A stretch of DNA of 64,000 bases from Bacteroidales bacterium (GTDB lineage: Bacteria > Bacteroidota > Bacteroidia > Bacteroidales > P3), in assembly GCA_017522255.1 (NCBI GenBank), contig JAFWZP010000073.1, positions 1 through 64,000 of the forward strand, written 5' to 3'. Below the pieces are notes generated by a model. That model searched no databases. It worked only from the letters and a program-made list of their open reading frames with translations, and was not told the DNA's origin. Both the position numbers and the translations under genes were made by a program. Position 1 is the first letter of the stretch; every line of letters begins with the position of its first letter. Positions 37,815 to 47,655 of the stretch are shown one piece after another.

Positions 37815-40800
37815 TTATTGTTTTACAATCCTGCGAACTGCCACTCCTTCTGCCGTGGTTATACGCATGGTATAATAACCTTTGCTTAGTTTGGATAGGT
37901 CTATTATATGTGAGTTTTCGTATACTGCCGCGGTTCTACCTACTGCATCTAATACTTCTATCTTTTTAATATCCGTGCGGTTGAAGGTGATAGTAGCACT
38001 TGTGGGGTTGGGGTAGAATGTAAGATTGCTTAACGCATTTGCACTCTCGATACCTACTTCTTGTATGGTAAGCATAAGGGTTATTACGCTGTCGCAACCG
38101 TCGGATGTTTCGCCATAATAGTAGTATATTCCGCTTTCGGTGTATGTGGTATCATTCCAAACATATTCATTTACGGCAGTATCTACCACTATGTCGTATA
38201 CCGAATGGTTTATGGTAAGGTTTAATGTTATTATGCTGTCGCAACCACTAAGTGCAGTATAAGTTTGTGTAGGACTATCAGTGCTTTCGGTGTAAGTGAT
38301 ACCATCTATCCAAGTGTAGCTGTCGCAAGCCACAACGGTGTCGGTTATATGATAGCTGTTTATGGTAAGGTTTAGCGTTATTATGCTGTCGCAACCATTG
38401 GCAGCAGTATAAATATATGTAGGAGTATCAGTACTTTCGTAATAAGTGATACCATCTATCCAAGTAAGGCTGTCGCACACTTCGTAGGTGTCTATTGTAT
38501 TGGAGCTATGTTTTATGGTAAGGTGTAAGGTTACCACACTATCGCAACCTGCTGCATTGGTCAGTGTATAAATTGCACTATCGGTGCTTTCGGTGTAAGT
38601 GATACCATCTATCCAAGTAATGCTGTCGCAGGCTTCGATAGTATCTGTTCCACTGCTTGGTTGGCTTAAGGTAAGTATTAGCATCACAATGCTGTCGCTA
38701 TTATTGGCAGCTTGCAATGTATCAAAATAAGTACCGGCTCCGGTGGCTATAAATCCATAGTCGTTATATGTTTCGCCGGCACATATATTATCGTATATGG
38801 TAGTATCCACACTATCACACATGCCCACAATATTAGTAAAAAATGTTCCCCAGGTAGGTGAATTTACATAATTGCTTAAACGAGAGCAAGGTACTTTTAG
38901 TACTACACTGTCGGGTATATTACTAAAAGAATCATCAACAATAGAATAAGGATTGTTGAACAAAAGAATGTAGTGAGCTAAAACTATTACTTCTCTCAAA
39001 TTGGAGCAATAGCCAAAAAGATATGCACCGACATCAATAACTAAATCGGAATTAGGTAATCCCTCAAAAGTTACAGACGTTAAATTTGAACAATTATAGA
39101 ATGCTTTTTGGCCAATAGAAGTAACCGATTGGGGTATATATATGGAAGTTAAACCTGTATTTTCAAAAGCAGACTCTCCCAAAGTAGTAACTTTATCAGG
39201 GATAGTAATAGAAGTCAAACTCTGACAATTATTAAAGGCTGAAGTACCAATAGTTCTAACCGAATCGGGGATATTTGTAGTAGTCAGATTGTTACATCCA
39301 TTAAATGTGTAATCACTTATTGCTCTGACTTTACTTGGTATAGTTATCGAAGTTATTCCACTACAACCACTAAAAGCAGAACTTCCTATCGAAGTAACCG
39401 AATCGGGTATAGTTATCGAAGTTAACCCACTGCAACCACTAAAAGTAGAATTTCCTATCGAAGTAACCGAATTAGGTATGGTTATAGATGTTAAGCCACT
39501 ACAACCACTAAAAGCAGAATTTCCTATCGAAGTAACCGAATTAGGTATGGTTATAGATGTTAAGCCACTACAACCACTAAAAGCAGAATTGCCTATCGAA
39601 GTAACCGAATCTGGTATAGTTATGGAAGTTAACCCACTGCAACCACTAAAAGTAGAATTTCCTATCGAAGTAATCGAATCTGGTATAGTTATGGAAATTA
39701 CCCCACTGCAACCACTGAAAGTAGAATTTCCTATCGAAGTAACCGAATTAGGTATGGTTATAGATGTTAAGCCACTACAACCTTCAAAGGCTTTATCTCC
39801 AATAGTATCAACTGAATTTGGAATAATTACAGATGTTAATTTACTACAATTTATAAAAGCACTAGCACCGATAGTTCTAACCGAATTGGGAATAATTACG
39901 GAAGTTATATTGGTATCTTGAGAAAAGGCTCCCACAATAGAGGTTACACCATTAGGAATAACCACATTGGTATCGAGTCCTTCATATCCGATAAGTGTAG
40001 TTTTTGTACTATCGCTATATATAAATCCCTCCTCTACAAAACCATTCATTCTCTGTGCACCCCATGGGCTGCCGGTGGCTGAGCCATAGTAAATAATATG
40101 TTTTACGTTTTGAAAAGCATTACTACCTATCGAAGTAACCGAATCGGGAATTCTAACAGTAGCTAAGCTTGTGCAATTGTTAAAAGTTAGTCTGCCGATG
40201 GAAATGAGAGTGTTAGGAAGTGTTATGGAATCCAAACGATTACAAAGATAAAAAGCTCTTTGGTCTATAGTGATAAGAGAATCGGAATTAATTATAGTTT
40301 CTAAATTGGTACAATATTCAAACGCAGAGCTGCCTATAAAAGTAACCGAATTGGGTATAGTAATAGAGTTTAAGGTATTACAATATTTAAACAAAGAAGT
40401 ATTTATAGAGTCGAGCGAGTTGGAGATTGTAGCAGAAGTTAAACCGGTACAATTTTCAAACGCAGAGCTACCTATCGAAGTAACCGAATTAGGTATAGTT
40501 ACGGACGTTAAACCGGTACATTTTTTAAACGCAGAACTACCTATTGAATTAAGCGAATCCGATAAGGTGATGGACGTTAAACTTGTACAATTTTGAAACG
40601 CAGAGCTGCCGATAGAGGTAACCGAATTGGGTATAATAACAGATGTTATATTAGTATTCTGAGTAAAGGCTCCAATAATAGAAGTAGGACCATTAGGAAT
40701 AACCACATTGGTATCAAGCCCTTCATACCAAATAAGTGTGGCTTTTGTACTATCACTATATATAAATTCATTTTCAACAAATCTATTCATATTCAATGCT

Positions 40801-42158
40801 CCCCATGGGCTGCCGGTGGCTGAGCCATGGTAAATAATATGTTTTACGTTTTGAAAAGCATTACTACCTATCGAAGTAACCGAATCGGGTATAGTAACAG
40901 TAGACAAAGATGTACAATGACTAAAAGATGAACGACCTATCGAAGTAACTGAATTTGGTATAGTAATAGAAGATAACGATTTGCAATTACTAAAAACACC
41001 ATTATTTATAGTAGTGACTGAATTGGGAATAGTTACAGTGGTTAAATTTATGCAGCCATGGAAAGCATAATCACCGATAGTAGTAACCGAATTGGGAATA
41101 GTAACATTAGATAAAGATTCACACTTATAAAAAGCAAAATTGCCTATAGTAGTAACCGAATTGGGTATAGTTATTGATGCTAATTCGGTACATTCTGAAA
41201 AAACATTTTTGCCAATAGAAGTAAGTGAGTCAGATAAAATTATAGATGTTAAACCACTACCATAAAAAGTATATTCACCTATAGAAGTAACTGAATTGGG
41301 AATAATTATAGATGTTAAATTACTACAACCAGAAAAAGCATGATCATCAATAGTAGTAACCGAATTAGGGATAATTATAGATGTTAAATTACTGCAACTA
41401 TGGAAAGTATTATTACCGATAGTAGTAACCGAATTAGGGATAATTACGGAAGTGATATTGGTATTTTTATAAAAGACTCTTTCAATAGTGATTACACCAT
41501 TAGGAATAACCACATTTGTATTGTCTCCCATATATCCGATAAGTGTGGTTTTTGTACTATCATTATATATAAATTCATTTTCAACAAATCCATTCATATT
41601 CCATGCTCCCCATGGGCTACCGGAGGCTGTGCCATGGTAAATAATATGTTTTACGTCTCTAAAAGCCCAAAAGCCTATAGTGGTAACCGAATTGGGTATA
41701 GTAACAGTAGATAACGATGTACAACCATGAAAAGCAGATTCATCTATAGTGGTAACAGAATTAGATATCACAAGGGACCTTAAACTGCTACAACCAGAAA
41801 AAGCATAATCATCAATAGTAGTAACCGAATTAGGTATTACAATAGAATCTAAATTAGTACACCAATAAAACGAAAACTCTCCAATATAAGTTATGGAATT
41901 AGGTAAAGTTACAGAATTTAATCTATTGTTATAGAGAAAAGCGTAACTTTCAATGGAAGTAACATTGTATGTTACACTATTGTTATCTGTTACCGTAGGT
42001 GGTATAACTAGCGAGGTGGCAGAAGCGGAGCACCCCGATACTTTAACCGAATTAGAATTAATGGTAGTGTAAATCAAATTGCCTACAGTAAATGTTGTTT
42101 GTGCCCAAAGCACGTTGGCACATAATGCTGCACATAATAGTGTTATTATCTTTTTCAT
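37815..42158 (-). CDS. Large BspA-like leucine-rich-repeat surface protein D (T9SS cargo)
   Basis: 1447 residues, the largest gene here. After a signal peptide (1-19) come some forty LRR_5 repeats of 23 residues (about 35-1090). Interspersed are three copies of a module with HIIYHGxAxGSPWGA and an IPNGV ending (around 170, 440 and 690). Near 790-950 the repeats become nearly uniform (NSVTSIGNSAFSGCSGLTSITIP). Five CDSI modules (about 1105-1365) and a type A sorting domain (about 1370-1447) follow. It is first in the three-gene unit, behind a promoter at 42252-42282. It is expected on the cell surface as an adhesin-type protein; ligand unknown. Confidence 0.9.
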   Translation of the reverse strand: MKKIITLLCAALCANVLWAQTTFTVGNLIYTTINSNSVKVSGCSASATSLVIPPTVTDNNSVTYNVTSIESYAFLYNNRLNSVTLPNSITYIGEFSFYWCTNLDSIVIPNSVTTIDDYAFSGCSSLRSLVISNSVTTIDESAFHGCTSLSTVTIPNSVTTIGFWAFRDVKHIIYHGTASGSPWGAWNMNGFVENEFIYNDSTKTTLIGYMGDNTNVVIPNGVITIERVFYKNTNITSVIIPNSVTTIGNNTFHSCSNLTSIIIPNSVTTIDDHAFSGCSNLTSIIIPNSVTSIGEYTFYGSGLTSIILSDSLTSIGKNVFSECTELASITIPNSVTTIGNFAFYKCESLSNVTIPNSVTTIGDYAFHGCINLTTVTIPNSVTTINNGVFSNCKSLSSITIPNSVTSIGRSSFSHCTSLSTVTIPDSVTSIGSNAFQNVKHIIYHGSATGSPWGALNMNRFVENEFIYSDSTKATLIWYEGLDTNVVIPNGPTSIIGAFTQNTNITSVIIPNSVTSIGSSAFQNCTSLTSITLSDSLNSIGSSAFKKCTGLTSVTIPNSVTSIGSSAFENCTGLTSATISNSLDSINTSLFKYCNTLNSITIPNSVTFIGSSAFEYCTNLETIINSDSLITIDQRAFYLCNRLDSITLPNTLISIGRLTFNNCTSLATVRIPDSVTSIGSNAFQNVKHIIYYGSATGSPWGAQRMNGFVEEGFIYSDSTKTTLIGYEGLDTNVVIPNGVTSIVGAFSQDTNITSVIIPNSVRTIGASAFINCSKLTSVIIPNSVDTIGDKAFEGCSGLTSITIPNSVTSIGNSTFSGCSGVISITIPDSITSIGNSTFSGCSGLTSITIPDSVTSIGNSAFSGCSGLTSITIPNSVTSIGNSAFSGCSGLTSITIPNSVTSIGNSTFSGCSGLTSITIPDSVTSIGSSAFSGCSGITSITIPSKVRAISDYTFNGCNNLTTTNIPDSVRTIGTSAFNNCQSLTSITIPDKVTTLGESAFENTGLTSIYIPQSVTSIGQKAFYNCSNLTSVTFEGLPNSDLVIDVGAYLFGYCSNLREVIVLAHYILLFNNPYSIVDDSFSNIPDSVVLKVPCSRLSNYVNSPTWGTFFTNIVGMCDSVDTTIYDNICAGETYNDYGFIATGAGTYFDTLQAANNSDSIVMLILTLSQPSSGTDTIEACDSITWIDGITYTESTDSAIYTLTNAAGCDSVVTLHLTIKHSSNTIDTYEVCDSLTWIDGITYYESTDTPTYIYTAANGCDSIITLNLTINSYHITDTVVACDSYTWIDGITYTESTDSPTQTYTALSGCDSIITLNLTINHSVYDIVVDTAVNEYVWNDTTYTESGIYYYYGETSDGCDSVITLMLTIQEVGIESANALSNLTFYPNPTSATITFNRTDIKKIEVLDAVGRTAAVYENSHIIDLSKLSKGYYTMRITTAEGVAVRRIVKQ
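38075..38525. repeat. Near-identical DNA segment shared with 32955-33405
   Basis: The partner of the segment in protein B, in the same orientation and about 5.1 kb apart. Recombination between the two would delete or duplicate about two genes. Confidence 0.8.
39340..39781. repeat. Tandem 69-bp LRR-coding array
   Basis: The string cctatcgaagtaa (one copy reads cctatcgaagtaat) recurs at 39385, 39454, 39523, 39592, 39661 and 39730, exactly 69 bases apart, with near-identical sequence between. Each unit encodes one 23-residue LRR. An array this uniform can change copy number by slippage while keeping the frame. Confidence 0.92.
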
Positions 42159-42482
42159 CTTATTTAATGTTACTTTTAATTTATGAATTAATATTTATAG
42201 TATAGTAATAATCAGTAATATATATCATATATATGCATGATTATTAAGCTACAAAGGTATACATATTTTTGGAATAGTGCAAGGTTTTTATGAGTTTTTT
42301 TAGCAATATCTCTTGCAACCATGGCAAAAACATTCCACCACCACCAAGTCTCCAATATCACTCCCTTAGCCCAAAGCAACGGCAAACAGCCAACGGCACC
42401 CCAAAAGACATGTCCTACAAACTGCCTATGAACGTTCCAAAAACTGTTTATAGACGTTTCTAAAATATATTTTGCCCGTTTC
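42159..42482. other. Leader and upstream region of the LRR unit
   Basis: It holds the promoter at 42252-42282 and an approximately 87-base leader. The segment 42290-42480 shows no gene I trust; a 90-codon minus-strand frame there has odd composition and no family resemblance. Confidence 0.45.
42252..42282 (-). promoter_or_regulatory. Promoter of the three-gene LRR unit, minus strand
   Basis: The -7 box TACCTTTG (42252-42259) is the same as before protein A. The -33 element is TTG (42280-42282) with a 20-base spacer. Confidence 0.7.
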
Positions 42483-42655
42483 AAAAAGTATTTTCAAGCC
42501 TTGAAAGTATATTTTCAAAGCATGAAAGTATATTTTCAAGGCTTGAAAATATACTTTCATGTCGTGAAAATAGTTTTATAAGCATATCTGCGAAGTTTTA
42601 TAGATATGCCAAGAAAGTTTTATAGACGTATCTATGAAGTTTATCGATATCTCTG
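42483..42655. repeat. Two adjoining short tandem repeats (21 bp and 22 bp)
   Basis: Four 20-21-base units of the type gaaagtatattttcaaagc run from 42483 to 42565, each itself almost palindromic (ttgaaa...tttcaa). They are followed by 22-base units starting gttttata at 42573, 42595 and 42617, with a decayed fourth at 42639. On the plus strand the first set is open and encodes a KVYFQxL-type heptad pattern, but there is no good start codon. Confidence 0.75.
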
Positions 42656-42706
42656 TTGTAACAATGGGACGTGGGTTTTGGAATGAGGTGTAGTGATATA
42701 ACAAAA

Positions 42707-42742
42707 GAGGCGACGAAACTCAGTGTATAGTTTCGTCGCCTC
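42707..42742 (-). terminator. Strong terminator after leuS and the 56-codon gene
   Basis: A perfect 14-bp stem (gaggcgacgaaact, 42707-42720, with 42729-42742) and 8-base loop; on the minus strand TTTTGT follows. Confidence 0.92.
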
Positions 42743-42770
42743 GTGCAAAGGGCTATGCCTTGAATTGCTT

Positions 42771-42941
42771 TTATATATTACCGGCATTTTCGAATTGATG
42801 TTGCTCTTCTTCGAGCGACCAAATGCAGTAGTCGGCTTGTCGCAATATGTAATGAAACAATTCCATCTTTTGATTCAAATCGCTCATATTAGAGACTTCG
42901 TTCATCAACTTGTCTATCTTTTCTTTCATTTCTACGTCCAT
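42771..42941 (-). CDS. Small 56-residue hypothetical protein downstream of leuS
   Basis: It starts MDVEMKEKIDK and ends HQFENAGNI, followed by TAA at 42771-42773. It is charged, predicted mostly helical (heptad-like KLMNEVSNMSDLNQKMELF) and has no signal peptide. Support for a real gene: it begins 19 bases after the leuS stop on the same strand, codon use resembles its neighbours, and a perfect terminator lies 28 bases beyond its stop. Function is unknown. Alternative in-frame starts exist at Met5 and Met13. Confidence 0.7.
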   Translation of the reverse strand: MDVEMKEKIDKLMNEVSNMSDLNQKMELFHYILRQADYCIWSLEEEQHQFENAGNI

Positions 42942-42960
42942 GGTATCAGTTTTTGTTGGT

Positions 42961-45843
42961 TTATATTACTACGTTGATAATCTTTTTTGGTACAAATATT
43001 ACCTTTTTGGGTGCCTTTCCATCGAGCCATTTTTGTGCATCGGCATTGTTTATTATTATTTCTTGCACTTGGTCGGCTTTCAAATCTAATGGCAGTTCGA
43101 GCATAAAACGTGTTTTTCCGTTGAACGATACGGGGTAGTTAAACGAGTTTTCTACCAACACACTTTCGTCGCAAATGGGGAATGAGGCATTGTTTATGCT
43201 GTCGTTGTTGCCCAACAGGTGCCAAAGTTCTTCGGCTATGTGTGGTGCAAATGGCGATATAAGTACTGCCAACGGATTCAATATTTCGCGTTTGTTGCAT
43301 TTAAGATTGCCTAATTCGTTTACGCATATCATAAATGTACTTACGGCGGTGTTGAACGAGAAGCGTTCTATGTCGTCGGTAATCTTTTTGATGGTTTGGT
43401 GTAGTTGTTTTAGTTCCGGCTTGGTGGCTGGTTCGTTCGATACATCAAACTCGTTGTTTTCGTTGTGGTATAGTCGCCATAGTTTGCGTATAAAGCGGAA
43501 CACACCTTCTATGCCGTTGGTGTCCCAAGGTTTGGCTTGTTCGATAGGACCGAGGAACATTTCGTATAAACGAAGGGTGTCGGCTCCGTATTTTTCTACC
43601 AAATCGTCGGGGTTTTGAACGTTGTACATCGATTTAGACATCTTTTCTACTTCCCATCCGCATACGTATTTGCCGTCTTCCAACACAAATTCGGCATTGG
43701 CAAACTCGGGTCGCCATTGGCGGAACTTGTCTATATCCAACACATCGTTGTCCACTATGTTTATGTCGACGTGTATAGGCATTGTAAATTTGTCTCTGCC
43801 TTCGATGTTTTTAGACACAAAAAGGTTGTTCTTTTCTTTGTCGTAGCCCGATATATCGTGATATTCTGCCATCTTGTCGAAGTTGTTTACACGATATACG
43901 AAGTTTGAGCGGCCTTGTATCATGCCTTGGTTTATCAGTTTTTGGAATGGCTCTTCTTTTACGCTTAGTCCTATGTCGAATAGGAATTTGTTCCAAAAGC
44001 GGCTGTATATAAGGTGTCCGCTTGCGTGTTCGGCACCGCCTACATATAGGTCTACATTTTGCCAATAAGCCACCACTTCTTTGTCGAAGTATGCTTTGTC
44101 GTTGGTAGGATCCATATAGCGTAGATAGTATCCACTCGAGCCTGCAAAGCCGGGCATGGTGCTTAGTTCCAATGGGAATATGGTGGTGTTGTTTATCTTG
44201 TTGGTGTCTACCACTTGTTTTGTTTCGGTGTCCCAAGCCCAAGCGGTGGCGTGTCCCAGTGGTGGTTCGCCGTTTTCGGTGGGCAGGAATTTATCTATGT
44301 TGGGTAGTTGCAGTGGCAACGATTGTTCATCGATAGGGTAGGGCATACCATCTTTGTAGTAGATAGGGAATGGTTCGCCCCAATAGCGTTGGCGGCTGAA
44401 TATGGCATCACGCAAGCGATAGTTTATCTTTCTGTCGCCTATGCCTTTTTCGTCGAGCCAATTAATCACTGCTTTTATAGCTTCTTTTACTTCCATGCCA
44501 TCTATAAAGCCCGAGTTGATGCATGTTCCGGCTTTGCTGTCTTTGCTTTCGGTCCATGATGTTGGGTCTTCGGGTTGTTCGCCATGGGGCAATACCACTT
44601 GGCGTATAGGCAGATTGAAGTGACGGGCAAAGGCAAAGTCGCGGCTGTCGTGTGCCGGCACCGCCATTATGGCTCCTGTGCCGTAGCCTGCCAACACATA
44701 GTCCGATACCCAAATGGGTATGCGTTCGTTGGTCAAAGGATTGATGGCGTAGGCTCCTGTAAACACTCCTGTTACTTTCTTTACTTCGGTTTGGCGTTCG
44801 CGTTCCGAACGGTTTTTGGCCCAGTTGAGGTATTCTTCCACTTCGTGGCGTTGCTCGGCAGTGGTGATGTTTAGTATCATTTCGTGTTCGGGACATAGCA
44901 CCATAAATGTTACTCCGAATATAGTGTCGGGGCGGGTGGTGAATATCTCAAACTTTTCGTTGCCACCTTCTAAAGCAAAGTACACCGAAGCACCTTCGCT
45001 GCGTCCTATCCAGTTGCGTTGTATTTCTTTAAGGCTGTCGCTCCATTCCACTTGTTCCAATCCGTCGAGTAGGCGTTGCGAGTAGGCTGTTATTCTCAAC
45101 GACCACTGACGCATCAGCTTGCGTTCCACAGGGTAGCCACCTCTTACCGACAATCCTCCCACTACTTCGTCGTTGGCAAGCACTGTTCCCAATTGTGGAC
45201 ACCAGTTCACGGGAATATCTGCCAAGTAGGCCAAGCGGTAGTTCATAAGCACTTGTTGTTTTTCCTTTTCGCTGTAGCTGTTCCATTCTTCGGCACTGAA
45301 CGATAGCTCTTCGCTACATGCCACATCTAGTCCTTGGCTGCCTTGTTTGGCAAATGCTTGTTCAAGTTCTGCTATGGGGCGTGCTTGGTTGGCTTGGTTG
45401 CAGTAGTAGCTGTTAAATAGTTGTATAAATGTCCATTGTGTCCATTTGTAATATTTGGGGTCGCAGGTGCGTATCTCTCTGTTCCAGTCGTAGCAGAAGC
45501 CTATCTTGTCCAATTGTTCGCGGTAGCGTGCAATGTTTTTCTCGGTAGTTATTGCAGGATGTTGACCTGTTTGTATGGCATATTGTTCTGCCGGAAGTCC
45601 GTATGCATCATATCCCATAGGGTGCAATACGTTGAATCCTTTTAGGCGTTTGTATCGTGCAAATATATCGCTGGCAATGTAGCCGAGTGGGTGCCCCACA
45701 TGAAGTCCCGCTCCCGATGGGTAGGGAAACATATCCAAGATATAAAATTTGGGCTTATCGCTGTTGTTGGAAGTTTTGTATGTGTCGTTTTTTCTCCAAT
45801 AGTTTTGCCATTTAGGCTCTATCTCAATAAAATTATAATCCAT
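42961..45843 (-). CDS. leuS: Leucyl-tRNA synthetase
   Basis: 960 residues, slightly longer than the E. coli enzyme but usual in Bacteroidota. The class I signature appears as [16 protein letters not shown] (40-55, HVGH at 48-51) and KMSKS at 734-738. The CP1 editing domain includes the T-rich and [16 protein letters not shown] segment (near 390-405), and the C-terminal anticodon-binding domain is present. It charges tRNA-Leu in the cytoplasm and edits norvaline or isoleucine errors. A -7-like TAATTTTG lies at 45943-45950 on the minus strand. Confidence 0.97.
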   Translation of the reverse strand: MDYNFIEIEPKWQNYWRKNDTYKTSNNSDKPKFYILDMFPYPSGAGLHVGHPLGYIASDIFARYKRLKGFNVLHPMGYDAYGLPAEQYAIQTGQHPAITTEKNIARYREQLDKIGFCYDWNREIRTCDPKYYKWTQWTFIQLFNSYYCNQANQARPIAELEQAFAKQGSQGLDVACSEELSFSAEEWNSYSEKEKQQVLMNYRLAYLADIPVNWCPQLGTVLANDEVVGGLSVRGGYPVERKLMRQWSLRITAYSQRLLDGLEQVEWSDSLKEIQRNWIGRSEGASVYFALEGGNEKFEIFTTRPDTIFGVTFMVLCPEHEMILNITTAEQRHEVEEYLNWAKNRSERERQTEVKKVTGVFTGAYAINPLTNERIPIWVSDYVLAGYGTGAIMAVPAHDSRDFAFARHFNLPIRQVVLPHGEQPEDPTSWTESKDSKAGTCINSGFIDGMEVKEAIKAVINWLDEKGIGDRKINYRLRDAIFSRQRYWGEPFPIYYKDGMPYPIDEQSLPLQLPNIDKFLPTENGEPPLGHATAWAWDTETKQVVDTNKINNTTIFPLELSTMPGFAGSSGYYLRYMDPTNDKAYFDKEVVAYWQNVDLYVGGAEHASGHLIYSRFWNKFLFDIGLSVKEEPFQKLINQGMIQGRSNFVYRVNNFDKMAEYHDISGYDKEKNNLFVSKNIEGRDKFTMPIHVDINIVDNDVLDIDKFRQWRPEFANAEFVLEDGKYVCGWEVEKMSKSMYNVQNPDDLVEKYGADTLRLYEMFLGPIEQAKPWDTNGIEGVFRFIRKLWRLYHNENNEFDVSNEPATKPELKQLHQTIKKITDDIERFSFNTAVSTFMICVNELGNLKCNKREILNPLAVLISPFAPHIAEELWHLLGNNDSINNASFPICDESVLVENSFNYPVSFNGKTRFMLELPLDLKADQVQEIIINNADAQKWLDGKAPKKVIFVPKKIINVVI

Positions 45844-46081
45844 ATATCGTTGTATTTATTTGCGTTTGAGTGTGTGTATATCTGTCTATTTATGGTTGAT
45901 ATTCGTTTGTTTACCAACAAAAATAGAGTAGATAACATCGTGCAAAATTACAACAAAAAAATGATATGTGAAAGCACTTTGCAGCTATTTTTTGTTTTTT
46001 CTGCAAAAAGTCGTTGCTTATTGGCTGTCTTGTAAATATAAAGGTAATGTAAAACAATGATTTATCTACGGCTATTAAGAG
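45844..46081. other. Intergenic region upstream of leuS
   Basis: It holds a minus-strand TAATTTTG at 45943-45950 (fits TAnnTTTG, no clear -33 box), about 100 bases before leuS. Nothing else is apparent. Confidence 0.4.
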
Positions 46082-46113
46082 AAAGAAGTCTCGAACGATT
46101 TCGAGACTTCTTT
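46082..46113. terminator. Terminator of the 53166-46143 leftward gene run
   Basis: A perfect 14-bp stem (aaagaagtctcgaa with its complement at 46100-46113) and tetraloop cgat, 30 bases after the stop of the DUF4412-like gene. Confidence 0.9.
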
Positions 46114-46142
46114 ACTTATGTTTATAGGAATATGATGTTTAT

Positions 46143-46829
46143 TTATTCATCTTCTTCCAAATCCAAGTCTTCTTCGGGCATAAGTCCTTCTTGCATTTCT
46201 TCCATTATCACTTGAAACTCTTCCATTGTGGTTCTTTGGCAGTCGGCCGGTACTTCTACATCTTCTTTAGCAGGTTTGTCGAAAGATATTTCTTTTGCAA
46301 TAAGATGTATGGTCATACCATTAGACTCTACGTCGAACTCTAAAGGCAAGTAATACATAGCACTTTGTATGGGGAAGTTTAGATAATAGTCCTTCGAAAC
46401 CCAAAATTCGATAGAATCAGTAATGATGACTTTTGAGGCTTTATATCCCAATATCTTTTTGGTTTCTTTGCTATATTCTACCTTTGTCGATAAGTTATCG
46501 TCGATGGGTGTGGGAATGCAAAACGAACCAAGACCAAGCATAGTAAGGTCGATGCCTACTATCATTTCGTTTTTGTTGTCTTTGTCGTAATACATTTTCG
46601 AAGTACCCATTACGCTGAATATTGATTTGCCGTCACGCGATTTGATGTACACATTGCGCATACTTTCGGGTAGCATAGCCATAGCTTCTTCCATACCTTC
46701 CATACCTTCGATGGATATACTGTATGTTATAGTGCCTTCAAATACTTTGGCAGCTTTGTCCTTCTTTTTTTGTCCCATGCTTGGGATAGTGATTAGAAGG
46801 CTCATTAATAATATTCCTAAGACTCTCAT
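46143..46829 (-). CDS. Secreted DUF4412-like protein, acidic tail
   Basis: 228 residues. A signal peptide (1-19, ending PSMG) is followed by FEGTITYSISIEGMEG (about 30-45), the opening strand of the DUF4412/GLPGLI-like fold, and by EFWVSKDYYLNF (about 145-156). The C-terminal 25 residues are very acidic (MPEEDLDLEEDE). It is a paralogue of the gene just upstream, with the same plan: opening strand, mid-protein modification segment, WxSKD or WYTDE motif. These proteins are envelope-located with unknown function. Confidence 0.8.
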   Translation of the reverse strand: MRVLGILLMSLLITIPSMGQKKKDKAAKVFEGTITYSISIEGMEGMEEAMAMLPESMRNVYIKSRDGKSIFSVMGTSKMYYDKDNKNEMIVGIDLTMLGLGSFCIPTPIDDNLSTKVEYSKETKKILGYKASKVIITDSIEFWVSKDYYLNFPIQSAMYYLPLEFDVESNGMTIHLIAKEISFDKPAKEDVEVPADCQRTTMEEFQVIMEEMQEGLMPEEDLDLEEDE

Positions 46830-46882
46830 TGCTATTTGTGTTTTTATGATACAATTTGTTTGATGTGTATTTCAACAGACTA

Positions 46883-47599
46883 CTACATATCTAACAATTC
46901 CATGCCTTCTTGGATTGCTTGTATAATACCTTTTAACTCTTCTTCAGGCAATTCGGCATATCCTGCAGGCAATAAGAACTCTGCATCTTTAAGTCTTTCT
47001 TTCTTTATTTCAGTAGCTTTGTATGTTACAGAAGAGCCATCTTCCGAAGTAATCACAAATTCAAGGGGAAGACCTTTTAATCCCATAAGTAATATAAGAT
47101 CGTATTCAGGTCCTATTTCGTCGGTATACCATACTTCAAAACCTTTGTCTTCGCCTTCGTCGTTGAATAAGTGGTAGCGTGCTTTTTTAGCTTTTTGTCC
47201 GGCTATTTCTTTGGTTTCGCCATCTATGTATTCAAAATAGAAACCTTCGGTGCATGGTATTGTAAGGCTGTCGATGTCTTTTTGTTCCAATTCTTGTTTG
47301 ATAAGAATTTTACCGTCGCCTTCGTATGGAGAATCCCATACATCGTTAGTTTTTAGGAAGCTGATATATTGACTGAAGTCTTGAGGTGTGTAAAGTTTGC
47401 GACCTTTTACAAGCACTTGCGATGCCTCTGTTTTAAACATAGCATTGTTTTCGTATACTTTTAATGTCAATTCTTGTGTCTTTCCGGCAGCTTCGATACT
47501 GTATTTTACTGTGCCGATAAATTTGTTTTGTGCCAATACTGTGGTAGTAAAAGCAAATGCAAAGATGGCAAATGCCACTAATTTAATTCTGTTTTTCAT
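46883..47599 (-). CDS. Secreted DUF4412-like protein
   Basis: 238 residues with a signal peptide (1-23, ending TVLA) and the pattern FIGTVKYSIEAAGK (about 27-40), IAGQKAKKARYHLF (about 132-145) and FEVWYTDEIGPEYDL (about 153-167), typical of DUF4412/GLPGLI-like proteins. The C-terminus is acidic. It is paralogous to the 46143-46829 product, 53 bases away, probably a tandem duplicate that has diverged. No enzymatic motif is seen. Confidence 0.8.
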   Translation of the reverse strand: MKNRIKLVAFAIFAFAFTTTVLAQNKFIGTVKYSIEAAGKTQELTLKVYENNAMFKTEASQVLVKGRKLYTPQDFSQYISFLKTNDVWDSPYEGDGKILIKQELEQKDIDSLTIPCTEGFYFEYIDGETKEIAGQKAKKARYHLFNDEGEDKGFEVWYTDEIGPEYDLILLMGLKGLPLEFVITSEDGSSVTYKATEIKKERLKDAEFLLPAGYAELPEEELKGIIQAIQEGMELLDM

Positions 47600-47655
47600 A
47601 TAGCAAACTAATTTTATTTGTATTAATATTATGTGTTTATTTTATTTCTTGTTCT

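Noticed and set aside
39478-41714. Long plus-strand frames opposite the LRR genes
   Set aside because: They mirror the repeat on the other strand (repeated PLQPLKAEFPIEV-type text), an effect of the 69-bp periodicity.
42212-42484. 90-codon minus-strand open frame upstream of the LRR operon
   Set aside because: Odd composition with a WWWW stretch, overlap with the promoter region and repeat block, and no family resemblance.
42483-42655. Possible CRISPR array
   Set aside because: Units are contiguous with no spacers of unique sequence, too short, and no cas genes are near.
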